Below, one piece after another: positions 1-8,925 of a stretch of DNA of 64,000 bases. The notes under the pieces are model-generated. The model did no database searches and was not told the DNA's origin. It saw nothing but the letters and a program-made list of their open reading frames with translations. The position numbers and the translations under genes were made by a program. The stretch spans positions 1 to 64,000 of the forward strand of contig NZ_FTOP01000001.1 in the NCBI RefSeq assembly GCF_900156785.1, in the 5' to 3' direction. This stretch comes from Belliella pelovolcani. GTDB lineage: Bacteria; Bacteroidota; Bacteroidia; Cytophagales; Cyclobacteriaceae. Within the stretch, counting starts at the first letter, position 1. Each line of letters begins with the position of its first letter.

Positions 1-59
1 TAGTCCGAGACACCCAAAAACACAAAATCAAATAATATAAGTCAATGAAATTCAATTAC

Positions 60-236
60 TTAATTTTCAACTAAAATATACCCGCACAAAACAGGTGGCG
101 TGAGGTCATAGTTGAAGTAATCCTCATCATCGGGCAAGTGATGTATTTTTTTGTTATTCAATTGATAAAAACAAATCATGCCCTTTTGCAGTAAGCCTGC
201 AATTTTTTCAATTTCTTGTCCGGTCAGGGTTAACAT
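60..236 (-). CDS. Small ORF resembling the N-terminus of UPF0158 proteins (possibly truncated)
   Basis: A 58-codon ORF with an ATG at 236 and a TAA at 60. The residues around positions 5-37 (LTGQEIEKIAGLLQKGMICF, then a Tyr and a charged stretch ending LPD) resemble the start of the UPF0158 family, whose members begin with a helix, a GM-C-F/Y segment and a conserved Pro-Asp. Full-length UPF0158 proteins are about 150 residues, so this would be only the first third. No function is known for the family. It could be an authentic short protein, a truncated relic, or a chance ORF. It lies 84 bp downstream of the esterase gene on the same strand and could be cotranscribed with it. The family match was made from memory, not by search. 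Confidence 0.4.
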   Translation of the reverse strand: MLTLTGQEIEKIAGLLQKGMICFYQLNNKKIHHLPDDEDYFNYDLTPPVLCGYILVEN

Positions 237-319
237 TATGGATTGGATGTAAAATTTTTAGAAAATTAAGTAACTGATGGTTAAAATCAAACTATTTAAG
301 ATGACCCTTTGATTAATTT

Positions 320-958
320 CTAATCGATAAGTTTTTTTAATGTAGGGTAATGCAAATCATGGCCTCCTGAATAGGTAACTTTCTCGACTTCTATGTTGAT
401 AACTCGAATGAGTTCTTCTTGTTTTTTAATACTTTCTGGGGTAATAAATTCATCTTGATTCCCTAACACAACATATAGCCTGGTCTGTTGAAATTTCTCT
501 TCAAAACCGTCCCACTTAAGATCATGTGCAAATCCTCCGCCCCACAAAATCAACTTGTCTACTGGGTATCCTATTTGACTTGCCCATCTACTTGCTGTGG
601 CTGCGCCCTGAGAGAATCCCAAGATCTTCAGTTTAGGCTCAGTAGTGAAACTTTCCAGCTGAGAATCAAGCAATGCGTTCAGATACCTGTGATTATTTTC
701 AATGGCTGTTTCTCTTTCATATTTGGTCATCCAATTGGCCCCAACTCTACCATGGAAGCCTTGCAAATAATTATAATTCGTCCCCTCAGGCGCGATAAAC
801 AAACGATCTTCTGAGAAAAAATCTTGGAATTTTCTGAGAAAGAATTCTGCCAATTGCCCATAGCCGTGAAAAATCACCCAAAGTTCACTCTCCTCTCCAT
901 TAGGCTGTTTTGAAAGGTGATAGAATGCTGTTGCCTGGTATGAGATCTGTTGCTTCAT
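320..958 (-). CDS. Alpha/beta hydrolase, phospholipase/carboxylesterase family
   Basis: A 212-residue cytoplasmic serine hydrolase with no signal peptide. The fold markers of the Abhydrolase_2 (phospholipase/carboxylesterase) group are visible: an HGYG oxyanion-type loop at residues 31-34, the nucleophile elbow GFSQG with Ser116, the acid residue Asp169 in GNQDEF, and His200 in SGGHDLH, giving a complete Ser-Asp-His triad. The natural substrate cannot be read from the sequence; relatives act on short acyl esters. The start codon shares one base with the stop codon of the cytidine deaminase gene upstream (TAATG arrangement), so the two are almost certainly cotranscribed and translationally coupled. 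The length fits the family. Confidence 0.85.
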   Translation of the reverse strand: MKQQISYQATAFYHLSKQPNGEESELWVIFHGYGQLAEFFLRKFQDFFSEDRLFIAPEGTNYNYLQGFHGRVGANWMTKYERETAIENNHRYLNALLDSQLESFTTEPKLKILGFSQGAATASRWASQIGYPVDKLILWGGGFAHDLKWDGFEEKFQQTRLYVVLGNQDEFITPESIKKQEELIRVINIEVEKVTYSGGHDLHYPTLKKLID

Positions 959-1440
959 TAGCTATTCAAATCATTGAATCTAAAAGGTAGCAATTGATCT
1001 ATCCCGGAAGCTTTGAGTATTTCTTGCGCAGGGTTGAGCATTAGAATTTCAATAGGGTGCCCAAACTTTATCTCGTATTCATTGATAGTCTGCCTACAGA
1101 GCCCACAGGGTGTCACCGTTGCCAATTGCGCATCTTGACGGCGCTTGGCTACAATGGCTAGCTTGACCGGACGTACGTTTGGCCTATTACCCATCGCATA
1201 GCTCAATACAGCTCGCTCAGCACAAACACCAACTGGAAAAGACACATTCTCTTGATTATTAGCAACAAAAGTCTCCCCATTCTCCAAAAGTAGTGCAGCT
1301 CCAACTAGAAAATTGGAATACGGAGCATGGGCATTTTCAAGAACTTGTTCAGCTTTGGTAATCAAATCACCATCTTCCGCTGTCCATTCTGACTTTGGAA
1401 AAACCTGTAAAGAGACTTTAATTTCTATCTTCTTCGTCAT
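958..1440 (-). CDS. cdd: Cytidine deaminase
   Basis: A 160-residue enzyme of pyrimidine salvage that hydrolytically deaminates cytidine and deoxycytidine to uridine forms. The substrate loop APYSNFLVGAAL lies at residues 39-50. The zinc site is complete: Cys73-Ala-Glu75 (catalytic Glu) in GVCAERA, and Cys112 and Cys115 in PCGLCRQ. Length and motif spacing fit the homotetrameric or dimeric small Cdd class. It is the first gene of a two-gene unit with the downstream esterase (one-base overlap) and is divergent from the saccharopine dehydrogenase-like gene; the 137 bp between them must hold both promoters. Confidence 0.95.
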   Translation of the reverse strand: MTKKIEIKVSLQVFPKSEWTAEDGDLITKAEQVLENAHAPYSNFLVGAALLLENGETFVANNQENVSFPVGVCAERAVLSYAMGNRPNVRPVKLAIVAKRRQDAQLATVTPCGLCRQTINEYEIKFGHPIEILMLNPAQEILKASGIDQLLPFRFNDLNS

Positions 1441-1508
1441 ATCAATTTTCTAAAAAGGGACTGAATTAACAAAAAAATATCCTCAAATGTTATTTTTCGT
1501 CGAAATAT

Positions 1509-1516
1509 TAGCTTTG
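1509..1516 (+). promoter_or_regulatory. Candidate -7 element (TAGCTTTG)
   Basis: TAGCTTTG matches the Bacteroidota -7 consensus TAnnTTTG and points towards the gene starting at 1578, giving a leader of about 55 nt. No clear TTG -33 element sits at the expected distance, so support is only partial. Confidence 0.35.
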
Positions 1517-1577
1517 ATTTTTTACAGTCGGCCATTTTTCACATCTTCGATCTGTACAATCCAAATACCTTTTTGCT

Positions 1578-2909
1578 ATGCATACGATCTTGATCATTGG
1601 CACTGGAAAATCCTCCACTTACCTGATAGACTACTTGGCCAAGACTACTGTTGAAAAAAACAGAAAGTTAATTCTAGCCGATCTTAGCAAGGATTTGGCT
1701 ATCCAAAAGGCAAAAATCAATCCTCAAATAGTGGCTACGGCCATTGATTTGAATAATATCTCAGAACGAAAAAAAATCGTTGCACAAGCTGATATAGTAA
1801 TTTCCATGCTGCCAGCCTTTTTGCATCCATTGATTGCAGAAGATTGCTTGGAGTTAGGAAAGCATTTTTTTACGGCTTCTTATGAATCTGAGCAATTGCG
1901 AAGCCTTTCCAATCAGATCAAAGAAAAAGACTTACTATTTCTCAATGAGTGTGGACTCGACCCTGGTATCGATCATATGTCTGCTATGAAAATCATCCAC
2001 CAAGAACAAGCTAAGGGCAATGAAATCATTGGCTTCAAATCTTTCACCGGGGGTGTATTGGCTCCTGAAAGTGAAGATAACCCTTGGAAGTATAAGTTTA
2101 CTTGGAACCCAAGAAATGTGGTCTTAGCTGGGCAGGGTGTGTCAAGATTTATTAGAAATGGAAAATACAAATACGTCCCCTATCACATGCTTTTCAAAAG
2201 GTTGGAAACGATTTCATTTGAAGATGTGGGAGATTTTGATGGATACCCCAATCGTGATTCACTGAGCTATAGGAAAATCTATGGGCTAGACAACATTCCC
2301 ACAATGCTGAGAGGCACTTTACGTAGAGCGGGGTTCTGCCAAAGCTGGGATGTCTTTGTACAATTGGGGATGACTGATGATAGCTTTGAAATGGATTTAC
2401 CGGCTGGATTTACCAAGCGGATGTTTGTCAATTCGTTTCTCCCCTACCATGATGAAAAATCAATCGAAACCAAAATCATGGAACTTCTCCCATGGGTAAC
2501 AGAGGAAATAATTGCTAAAATAGCTTGGCTGGGTATTTTGGATGAAGAAGAATTGCCAAAACTCAAAGGCAGCCCCGCAGCTATTTTACAAGTGATTTTA
2601 GAGGATAAATGGAGCTTAAAACCAAGTGATAAAGACATGATAGTGATGCAACACCTTGTAGAAATCAAAACTCCAATAGGAAATAAATCCATCAAGTCAA
2701 GTTTAGTCTGTAAGGGAGAGAACCAAACGTATACTGCTATGGCTAAGACTGTCGGGCTACCTTTGGCAATAGCTGTAGATTTATTTTTGGATGGAAAAAT
2801 CACATCAAGAGGGCTACAAATCCCCACTGTTCCTGAAATCTACCAACCTATCCTTGATACATTAGAGCAAGAGGATATTATTTTCAAAGAGCAGGAAATT
2901 AGAAAATGA
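1578..2909 (+). CDS. Saccharopine dehydrogenase family protein (LYS9-like reductase)
   Basis: A 443-residue oxidoreductase. Residues 4-20 form a Rossmann nucleotide-binding start (ILIIGTGKSSTYLIDYL), followed by a second strand ending in Asp (ILADLS), and the dimerisation/C-terminal domain typical of saccharopine reductases (FTGGVLAPESEDNPWKYKFTWNPRNVV segment around residue 155). Family enzymes interconvert saccharopine with glutamate and 2-aminoadipate semialdehyde using NAD(P). In Bacteroidota such genes usually belong to lysine degradation, but no partner is present here, so the exact reaction is inferred. Its 3' end overlaps that of the convergent methyltransferase gene by 11 bp. Confidence 0.8.
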   Translation: MHTILIIGTGKSSTYLIDYLAKTTVEKNRKLILADLSKDLAIQKAKINPQIVATAIDLNNISERKKIVAQADIVISMLPAFLHPLIAEDCLELGKHFFTASYESEQLRSLSNQIKEKDLLFLNECGLDPGIDHMSAMKIIHQEQAKGNEIIGFKSFTGGVLAPESEDNPWKYKFTWNPRNVVLAGQGVSRFIRNGKYKYVPYHMLFKRLETISFEDVGDFDGYPNRDSLSYRKIYGLDNIPTMLRGTLRRAGFCQSWDVFVQLGMTDDSFEMDLPAGFTKRMFVNSFLPYHDEKSIETKIMELLPWVTEEIIAKIAWLGILDEEELPKLKGSPAAILQVILEDKWSLKPSDKDMIVMQHLVEIKTPIGNKSIKSSLVCKGENQTYTAMAKTVGLPLAIAVDLFLDGKITSRGLQIPTVPEIYQPILDTLEQEDIIFKEQEIRK

Positions 2910-3612
2910 TCAAAAAGTCCTTCAACAATTTCTGATAATTGGAAGCAAAAGTACCATCGCTGTTTTTGATATATAGTTCTTGTTTCTCTACTTCTACTTG
3001 TTCAAAAGTAAAAGCTTGTACCTCTCTGATAACCTTAGAGGCTGTTTTATCCCTCAACTTCAAGTTGAACTTGGGAAATAATTGCATCCCAGCACATATG
3101 CTGGTAAAGTCCTCCATTTGTCTTGGAGGCAGGATCACCCAAAAGGAGCCTTTTTGATTCAATAATTTCACTACGCCTCTAGCCAGATCTTCAAATGAAA
3201 GCTTATCGTTGTGCAAGGCTTGGTTCCTTTGCAGGTCTTTGGACTTGAGGTGATCTGGGAAATAAGGTGGATTGCTTACAATCAGGTCATATTGAGTAGC
3301 GTTATTATGGGCAAAATCCTGAAAACTGTTTTGATGCACTTTGACCCTATCTGAAAAAGACGAGGATTTGACATTTTCTATTGATTGAGTGCATGCATGT
3401 TCATCTAATTCTACTGCATGAACCGAAGCCTCTACAAAACGCTGCGCAAGCATCAAGCTAATCACCCCAGTCCCCGATCCAATATCTAGTATAGACTTAG
3501 CTTCAACTTCATCAGCCATGGCACCTAGCACTACAGCATCTGTACTGATTTTCATCCCACAGCGATCTTGTCGCACTTCAAACTGCTTGAATTTAAAAAT
3601 AGCGTTACCCAT
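2899..3612 (-). CDS. trmN: tRNA1(Val) (adenine(37)-N6)-methyltransferase, TrmN6/YfiC type
   Basis: A 237-residue SAM-dependent methyltransferase. The N-terminal FKFKQFEVRQDRCGMKISTDA segment is diagnostic of the YfiC/TrmN6 group, followed by motif I LDIGSGTG at residues 42-49 and the amino-methyltransferase catalytic motif NPPY at 114-117. Known members methylate N6 of A37 in tRNA-Val. The gene ends 11 bp inside the convergent saccharopine dehydrogenase-like gene and starts 9 bp after the RNase HI stop codon, so it is probably transcribed with rnhA. Confidence 0.88.
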   Translation of the reverse strand: MGNAIFKFKQFEVRQDRCGMKISTDAVVLGAMADEVEAKSILDIGSGTGVISLMLAQRFVEASVHAVELDEHACTQSIENVKSSSFSDRVKVHQNSFQDFAHNNATQYDLIVSNPPYFPDHLKSKDLQRNQALHNDKLSFEDLARGVVKLLNQKGSFWVILPPRQMEDFTSICAGMQLFPKFNLKLRDKTASKVIREVQAFTFEQVEVEKQELYIKNSDGTFASNYQKLLKDFLIIF

Positions 3613-3621
3613 TTTTTTAAA

Positions 3622-4095
3622 TCAAAAAAGTCCTTTACCCTGATTCTTTTCCATTTCGTAGGCTTCGTCTGCTTGTAGTCTAGGTTGTTCTGAAGCCGCT
3701 ACTGCCAACTGATCACACCTTTCATTGAGTGGATTTCCAGCATGTCCTTTGACCCAAATAAACTTCGGCTTGAATTTCATGTGAAGTGGAATGTACCTTT
3801 TCCATAGGTCTACATTCTTTTTGTCTTTGAATCCTTTTTTCTGCCAAGACCAAATCCAGCCCTTCTCCACAGCATCTACGACGTATTTGCTATCTGAATA
3901 AATGGAGACGGGAATACCAGTCACCTTAAGCTCCTCAAGTCCTTTGATGACCGCCAAAAGCTCCATTCTGTTATTGGTAGTAAGCCTAAACCCTTCGGAG
4001 AGTTCTTTTCTATGTGCTTTATAAAGCAAGACCGTTCCATACCCCCCCGGACCAGGATTTCCTTTGGCAGCCCCATCTGTGTAGATCGTGATCAT
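3622..4095 (-). CDS. rnhA: Ribonuclease HI
   Basis: A 157-residue endonuclease that cleaves the RNA strand of RNA-DNA hybrids, acting in primer removal and R-loop resolution. All catalytic residues are visible: Asp7 (IYTDGA), Glu45 (NNRMEL), Asp68 (YSDS) and Asp128 (ERCDQL), with His118 (VKGHAG) in the flexible loop. A handle-like basic segment GWIWSWQKKGFKDKKN lies at residues 79-94. The short tail after residue 140 is not part of the catalytic fold. It is upstream of the trmN-type gene on the same strand and downstream of the terminator of the TonB-dependent receptor gene. Confidence 0.95.
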   Translation of the reverse strand: MITIYTDGAAKGNPGPGGYGTVLLYKAHRKELSEGFRLTTNNRMELLAVIKGLEELKVTGIPVSIYSDSKYVVDAVEKGWIWSWQKKGFKDKKNVDLWKRYIPLHMKFKPKFIWVKGHAGNPLNERCDQLAVAASEQPRLQADEAYEMEKNQGKGLF

Positions 4096-4145
4096 GGTAC
4101 AAAGAAAGGGAGTTCGAGAGAATTAATGGACTTAAAAAGAAAAAA

Positions 4146-4166
4146 TCCGAAAGCAAAGCCTTCGGA
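4146..4166 (-). terminator. Intrinsic terminator of the TonB-dependent receptor gene
   Basis: A 9-bp stem (TCCGAAAGC with GCCTTCGGA, one A-C mismatch on the plus strand that becomes a G-T pair on the minus-strand RNA) with a 3-nt loop, followed on the minus strand by a T-rich run. It lies just past the receptor stop codon at 4181. Confidence 0.7.
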
Positions 4167-4180
4167 ATGTATTTATCATC

Positions 4181-6616
4181 TTAAAAATCAGCATCATCAA
4201 AATCATCTCTCCCTCCTCCGTTTCTTCCATTATTCTTTTCTTTGAATCCTCCAAATCTATATGTGAAAGCCAATGTCCCAATTCTTGTTTCTCTGTTGAA
4301 CCAACGTTCTTGGGTGAATCTTTGATCTGCTGTCTGAATCCTAAATATTCTAGTATTGAAGATATCGCTGACATTTAGACTTACAGTTGCCTTTTTGTCT
4401 AGGACATCTTTTCTAATACCCACATTTACTCCCCATAACGGCTCTATCTCCCCCTGAGGCAATACGATTGGACCCCGGTAATCTCCTTGAATCTGAATGG
4501 TTGCAAACTTCGGTATTGCCATATTCAGTAAGGTATTGACTGTCCAAGAAAAGTTAGAATTATTAAATCCAGCCTCTATATTGTCTCCACGGATCTCCGA
4601 ATAGAAAAAATTACCTGAGATCGTCGCATCGAACCACTGTGTAAATTGAAACTGATTGATGACTTCTAACCCAGTGCTTGCTCTACTGCTGGCATTTTCA
4701 CGCAATTGAATGGCTACATTATCTTCATTTAATCGCACTACTCGTGTCTGCACATCAGTAGAATACCTGTGATAGACAGTTGCATTCATCAGGTATTTCT
4801 CCCATCCTTTCATGTAGCCCAATTCATAGGAATCCGTAAATTCAGGTTGCAGTTCCGGATTACCAATACTCAAGTTATAAAGATCACTTACACCATAGAT
4901 AGGGGCTAGAGCCCATATCCCCGGTCTATTTATCCTTCTACTATAATTAGCCGTAAATTCCTCTTCTTGACCAAGTTCATAGCTCAAATAAGCACTAGGA
5001 AAAAGATTGAAGTAATTGTTCACAAATGGGTCTGACGTACTAGCCAGCCTTGAAATTGTCTCTGTGTATTCCGCCCTCAGTCCTCCTTGATAGCCTAATT
5101 TTCCAAGTTTGTTCTTGTAGCTAAAGTAAGACGCATACACATCTTCTTTGAAGTTAAATGAATCACTGAAAAAGTCATTCAATTGTGGATTAAATGCATT
5201 GTCTTCATTTCCCTCCGAGAAAAACTGAGATCTATCCCATTCCCCAAAAGTACCTTTCAATCCAGCCTCCATCTTACCACCATTCAGAAATGGTTTTTCA
5301 TAATCGACTTGTATCACATATAGGTTACTTGTTTGTGGTCTTTCATTCAGCTGAAGGATTCTATTACTTGGAACTTCTTGATTGAACTGATTAAAAAACA
5401 ACTGATTGAATATCTCATCCTGTAAGCGCTCATCTCTTGAGAAGGAAGCTGAAGTGAAAAAACGCTGCCCTAAAGTATCTATGTCTACCGCATAATTTAT
5501 GCCCGTCTCAAAGTTGGTACTTGATCGATCTTGTTGGATATCTCGTACAAACAAGCTATCCAAATCTTGTGTCAAAGTAAGATTTCTTTGATTGAGTGTC
5601 TCCATTCCAGTTCTATCTCGAAAGTTACCTTGAGCATATATTCCCAATACTTTAGATTCTGACAAGTTCCAATCTACTCCACCTCGGATCAAATGATTGA
5701 TATCTCTATTCAACTGATAAGAGTCTTGATCGAGAATGGGAGAAACTCCAGCCAGATTGCTCTGTCTGAAACCTTCACTTTCTCTAAAAAGTCTCCTATC
5801 CTGCCAATTATACGATAAATAGTAGTTTGCTTTTTCGGTGCCATAATTCATATTGATTCCAACATTATACTTATCTCTAGTACCTACAGAAGCATTTACC
5901 TGACCATTGAAGCCTGTTCTTTGATTTTTTTTCAAAATAATATTGATAATACCACCGACCCCAGCAGCATCATACCTTGAAGAAGGATTAGTGATCAATT
6001 CTACTGATTTAATACTGTTGGCTGGAAACTGTGATAGCACACTTTCTGCATCGTCACCAGAAAGATTTGATGGGCGACCATTGATATAGATCAGAATATT
6101 ACCGCTTCCTCGCATAGAAATACCTCCTTCATCATCAACTTGTATTGAAGGCAATGTTCCAAGTAATTCTGATGCAGTAGCTCCTTCAGCTACAATACTA
6201 TTTTCTACATTGTATCTTCTCTTATCTATGTCACTTTCAAACATAGAAGTCACACCTTCTACTACTACTTCCTCAAGATTCTGGGCATCTTTTCTTAATC
6301 TTATATTCCCGACATTAAGTACATCTCTTTCCCCTATGGTAATAGCTCTAAATCTACTTTCATAGCCTATAAATCCAACTCTAAGTAAATACTCACCAGA
6401 CTGAGCTGTAAAGGAAAAAGTCCCATCCAGATCACTCATCCCTCCAGTGACCAATGCCGAATCTGTAGGGGACAATAAAGCTATGTTGGCAAATTCCAAT
6501 GGATCGGAACTCTCTGCCTCTATCACCCTACCCTTTACTTCAAATTCTTGCGCTTGAAGCTGCAATGAAGCCAAAAAAGTCAAAGGCACTAATAAATATT
6601 GTAAAATAAGTCTCAT
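4181..6616 (-). CDS. TonB-dependent outer-membrane receptor with CarboxypepD_reg-like N-domain
   Basis: An 811-residue outer-membrane protein. It has a signal peptide (residues 1-22, ending LQAQ), a CarboxypepD_reg-like beta-sandwich at about 25-105 (VKGRVIEAESSDPLEFANI), a TonB plug domain at about 120-215 with ISMRGSGNILIYINGRPSNL and the plug end SSRYDAAGVGGIINIILKK, and a long beta-barrel belonging to the outer membrane protein beta-barrel family (OMP_b-brl_3). No SusD-like partner is next to it, so this is not a classical Sus pair. The ligand is unknown; relatives import siderophores, peptides or other small compounds. The C-terminus is Asp/Gly-rich (GGGRDDFDDADF) rather than ending in the usual aromatic barrel residue. 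An inverted repeat lies 37-53 nt upstream of the start. Confidence 0.88.
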   Translation of the reverse strand: MRLILQYLLVPLTFLASLQLQAQEFEVKGRVIEAESSDPLEFANIALLSPTDSALVTGGMSDLDGTFSFTAQSGEYLLRVGFIGYESRFRAITIGERDVLNVGNIRLRKDAQNLEEVVVEGVTSMFESDIDKRRYNVENSIVAEGATASELLGTLPSIQVDDEGGISMRGSGNILIYINGRPSNLSGDDAESVLSQFPANSIKSVELITNPSSRYDAAGVGGIINIILKKNQRTGFNGQVNASVGTRDKYNVGINMNYGTEKANYYLSYNWQDRRLFRESEGFRQSNLAGVSPILDQDSYQLNRDINHLIRGGVDWNLSESKVLGIYAQGNFRDRTGMETLNQRNLTLTQDLDSLFVRDIQQDRSSTNFETGINYAVDIDTLGQRFFTSASFSRDERLQDEIFNQLFFNQFNQEVPSNRILQLNERPQTSNLYVIQVDYEKPFLNGGKMEAGLKGTFGEWDRSQFFSEGNEDNAFNPQLNDFFSDSFNFKEDVYASYFSYKNKLGKLGYQGGLRAEYTETISRLASTSDPFVNNYFNLFPSAYLSYELGQEEEFTANYSRRINRPGIWALAPIYGVSDLYNLSIGNPELQPEFTDSYELGYMKGWEKYLMNATVYHRYSTDVQTRVVRLNEDNVAIQLRENASSRASTGLEVINQFQFTQWFDATISGNFFYSEIRGDNIEAGFNNSNFSWTVNTLLNMAIPKFATIQIQGDYRGPIVLPQGEIEPLWGVNVGIRKDVLDKKATVSLNVSDIFNTRIFRIQTADQRFTQERWFNRETRIGTLAFTYRFGGFKEKNNGRNGGGRDDFDDADF

Positions 6617-6985
6617 GATTTAGTATTTTTTATAGTTGGCTTTAATTTTATTAATAACAATATGTTATTTTGTTTATTGAAATTTTATTTATATATAAAT
6701 CATATAATTCAACAGACAAATCAAAATAACATCTTTAATTCTGATCCAAACATGTAAAACAATTATTGTTCCTATATGTTTTTTTCTACTATTTAAAGGA
6801 ATAAGTAAAATGACCCTATATTATAAAACGACCCACAGCAGACATTGTTCTCAAAATCAATGTATATACATATATGGTCAAATATGAGGCTGTCCTGAAA
6901 TATTCTTATGTGAAGGGAGCTAGCTCAATCTTAAAAAACTATGGTATTTATATTGATTAGCCTAAAAAATTAAAACCAAAAAAAA
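6617..6985. other. Intergenic region without a gene; AT-rich with two palindromes
   Basis: No credible ORF is present. Near the receptor start there is an inverted repeat AATAACA-ATA-TGTTATT at 6653-6669 and a 12-bp AT palindrome TTTATATATAAA at 6688-6699. Either could be part of the control region of the TonB-dependent receptor gene. Nothing else recognisable was found. Confidence 0.5.
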
Positions 6986-7008
6986 ATAGCGGAAAATCAT
7001 TCCGCTAT
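6986..7008 (-). terminator. Intrinsic terminator overlapping the nucleoside phosphorylase stop codon
   Basis: A perfect 9-bp stem ATAGCGGAA / TTCCGCTAT with a 5-nt loop, followed on the minus strand by nine T residues. The stop codon (6997-6999) lies in the loop of this hairpin, so the last codons form one arm of the terminator. Confidence 0.88.
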
Positions 7009-7863
7009 CTTATCCAGAGTATGTTTAATCAATTGATCAACAATAGCATATGAATCCTTCGCGAATTCATGTGTAATCCTATTAGCTACGATGGCATTGA
7101 GACTAAGTACTTCGTGACCGAGTAGTCTGCCCATTGCATAGTAACCAGCCGTTTCCATTTCGAAATTAGTCATCTTGAAATCCCCCACAGAAATTGTAGA
7201 CAGTCGTTCTATGATGTCAGGAATAGCTGGTTTCAGCCTTACTTCTCTCCCTTGAGGGGCGAAAAAACCCGGACAGGTTGCAGTATTTCCAATTAAAAGC
7301 CCATTACCAAGTCTTTTTAACAATACTTTTGACCCTTCTATACAATATGGAAGAAAGGATACTCCTAGTTTTTTTTGGATGGCTTTAGCTACATTGGCTT
7401 CTAAGTCTGTGTAATCAGTAGTATAATAGGCCATCAAAGTATCCAAACCAACACCATACCTAGAAGCTAACATAGACCCGGCAGGAATATCCGCTTGCAT
7501 ACTCCCAGAAGTCCCTACTCTGATGATATTCAAGCTAGTGTGGCTTTCTTTGGGCATTCTAGTCTCAAGATCAATGTTGACCAAGGCATCTAGCTCAGTC
7601 ATAAAAATCTCAATATTATCAGTACCCATACCAGTACTGATAGCTGTGATTCTTTTTCCTTTGTATGTACCTGTGTGAGTCACAAATTCTCTTTTTGACA
7701 TTTTGAATTCAATGGTGTCAAAATACTGAGAGACTTTCTCCACCCTGTCTGGATCACCGACAGCAATAATAGTTGAAGCCAGATGTTCTGGCTTCAAATT
7801 GAGGTGATATATACTTCCATCTGAATTGATGATCAATTCAGACTCAGGAATTCGCTTGCTCAT
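6997..7863 (-). CDS. Nucleoside phosphorylase, uridine phosphorylase-like
   Basis: A 288-residue member of the NP-I (PNP/UDP) family, which splits nucleosides with phosphate into base and ribose-1-phosphate. Visible markers are VGDPDRVEKV near residue 34, the phosphate/ribose loop ISTGMGTDNIEI, RVGTSGSMQADIPAGSMLAS, and the purine/pyrimidine-site segment FEMETAGYYAMGRL. The sequence favours uridine phosphorylase, but purine specificity cannot be excluded. An open frame continues upstream to 8010, but the ATG at 7863 is chosen because it starts at the conserved N-terminus and overlaps the trhO stop by 20 nt, a normal coupling arrangement. It follows trhO and ends in a strong terminator. Confidence 0.88.
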   Translation of the reverse strand: MSKRIPESELIINSDGSIYHLNLKPEHLASTIIAVGDPDRVEKVSQYFDTIEFKMSKREFVTHTGTYKGKRITAISTGMGTDNIEIFMTELDALVNIDLETRMPKESHTSLNIIRVGTSGSMQADIPAGSMLASRYGVGLDTLMAYYTTDYTDLEANVAKAIQKKLGVSFLPYCIEGSKVLLKRLGNGLLIGNTATCPGFFAPQGREVRLKPAIPDIIERLSTISVGDFKMTNFEMETAGYYAMGRLLGHEVLSLNAIVANRITHEFAKDSYAIVDQLIKHTLDKIAE

Positions 7864-8839
7864 GGGCCGCTTGTTTAATTTTTTCTTTATTTGGCTTGCG
7901 CTGCAATCCCTTGTACGGATTATAGCCATTGCTTTGTTTTTGATAGTATCCTGTGCCATCATAAGGTCGCTTATCTGGATGCTCTTTGCATTCCACAGAG
8001 CAGGCGCCATCTAGTTCCCAACCACAATTTTCGCAAATTGCCAAATGCTCATTACAAGTAGGATTGGCACAATTGACCATACGATCTGAGGCAGTCCCGC
8101 AAACATGGCACTTTGAGATCACTTTGGGATTTACCTTATTGACATCTACAGCAATTCTATTGTCAAAGACATAGCATTTCCCTTCAAAGTCTTCTCCTCC
8201 AGCTTCTAGACCATACTTAATAATACCTCCATGAAGCTGATAGACATCCTCAAAACCCTGCTCTAGCAAGAAGGCAGAGGCCTTCTCACACTTGATTCCT
8301 CCTGTGCAATAAGTCAGTACTTTCTTGTTTTTCAAGTGCTCCAACTCTTTGACCTTTTCAGGAAAATCTCTGAAGTTATCAATATCTAAAGTGATGGCAT
8401 TTTTGAAATGACCCAACTCATGCTCGTAATTGGACCTAACATCTAAGATCACTACGTCTTCTTGATCTTTTAATTTTTTGAATTCCTCAGGTTCAAGATG
8501 CTTGCCTGTCTTTACATTTGGATTGATATGTCTCAGGCTACTGTGGACAATCTCAGGTTTTACACGAACATGAATCTTTGCAAAAGCATGTTTATCATGC
8601 CCTTCTACTTTGAATTCAGTTTTGGCAAATCTTGGGTCGCTGTGGATGTAGGCCATGTACTTCTCGCAGTCTTCTTTCAATCCTGAGACAGTGCCATTGA
8701 GCCCTTCCGATGAAATGATAATTCTACCTCTGATATTGTTCTCTATACAAAAGAGGTGATGCTCTTCCCTGTATGTTTCGGTATCCTCGATATCCGCATA
8801 GCAATAGTAGAGCAGGATGCTGTGTGTTTGTGTTTCCAT
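7844..8839 (-). CDS. trhO: tRNA uridine(34) hydroxylase, rhodanese-related (UPF0176/YceA)
   Basis: A 331-residue protein that by family hydroxylates U34 in tRNA anticodons, an oxygen-dependent step towards 5-methoxy- or carboxymethoxyuridine. It has an N-terminal YceA acylphosphatase-like domain (IRGRIIISSEGLNGTVSG), a rhodanese domain (ILDVRSNYEHELGHFKNA) with the active-site loop CTGGIKCE (catalytic Cys178), and a C-terminal cysteine cluster (CHVCG, then five or six more Cys) that looks like a zinc site. A reading frame extends to a TTG at 8893, but the ATG at 8839 is preferred because homologous sequence starts there. The end overlaps the nucleoside phosphorylase start by 20 nt. Confidence 0.88.
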   Translation of the reverse strand: METQTHSILLYYCYADIEDTETYREEHHLFCIENNIRGRIIISSEGLNGTVSGLKEDCEKYMAYIHSDPRFAKTEFKVEGHDKHAFAKIHVRVKPEIVHSSLRHINPNVKTGKHLEPEEFKKLKDQEDVVILDVRSNYEHELGHFKNAITLDIDNFRDFPEKVKELEHLKNKKVLTYCTGGIKCEKASAFLLEQGFEDVYQLHGGIIKYGLEAGGEDFEGKCYVFDNRIAVDVNKVNPKVISKCHVCGTASDRMVNCANPTCNEHLAICENCGWELDGACSVECKEHPDKRPYDGTGYYQKQSNGYNPYKGLQRKPNKEKIKQAAHEQANS

Positions 8840-8925
8840 AACTGAAGCCTTGTTTCCGACAAGGTGTTTTGGTTTTTTACTTAAATATGACAACTATTAA
8901 TAAAGCTCTAATAGCTTTAACTTTT

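Noticed and set aside
7864-8010. N-terminal extension of the nucleoside phosphorylase frame
   Set aside because: It runs in the trhO coding region in another frame and family alignment starts at the ATG at 7863.
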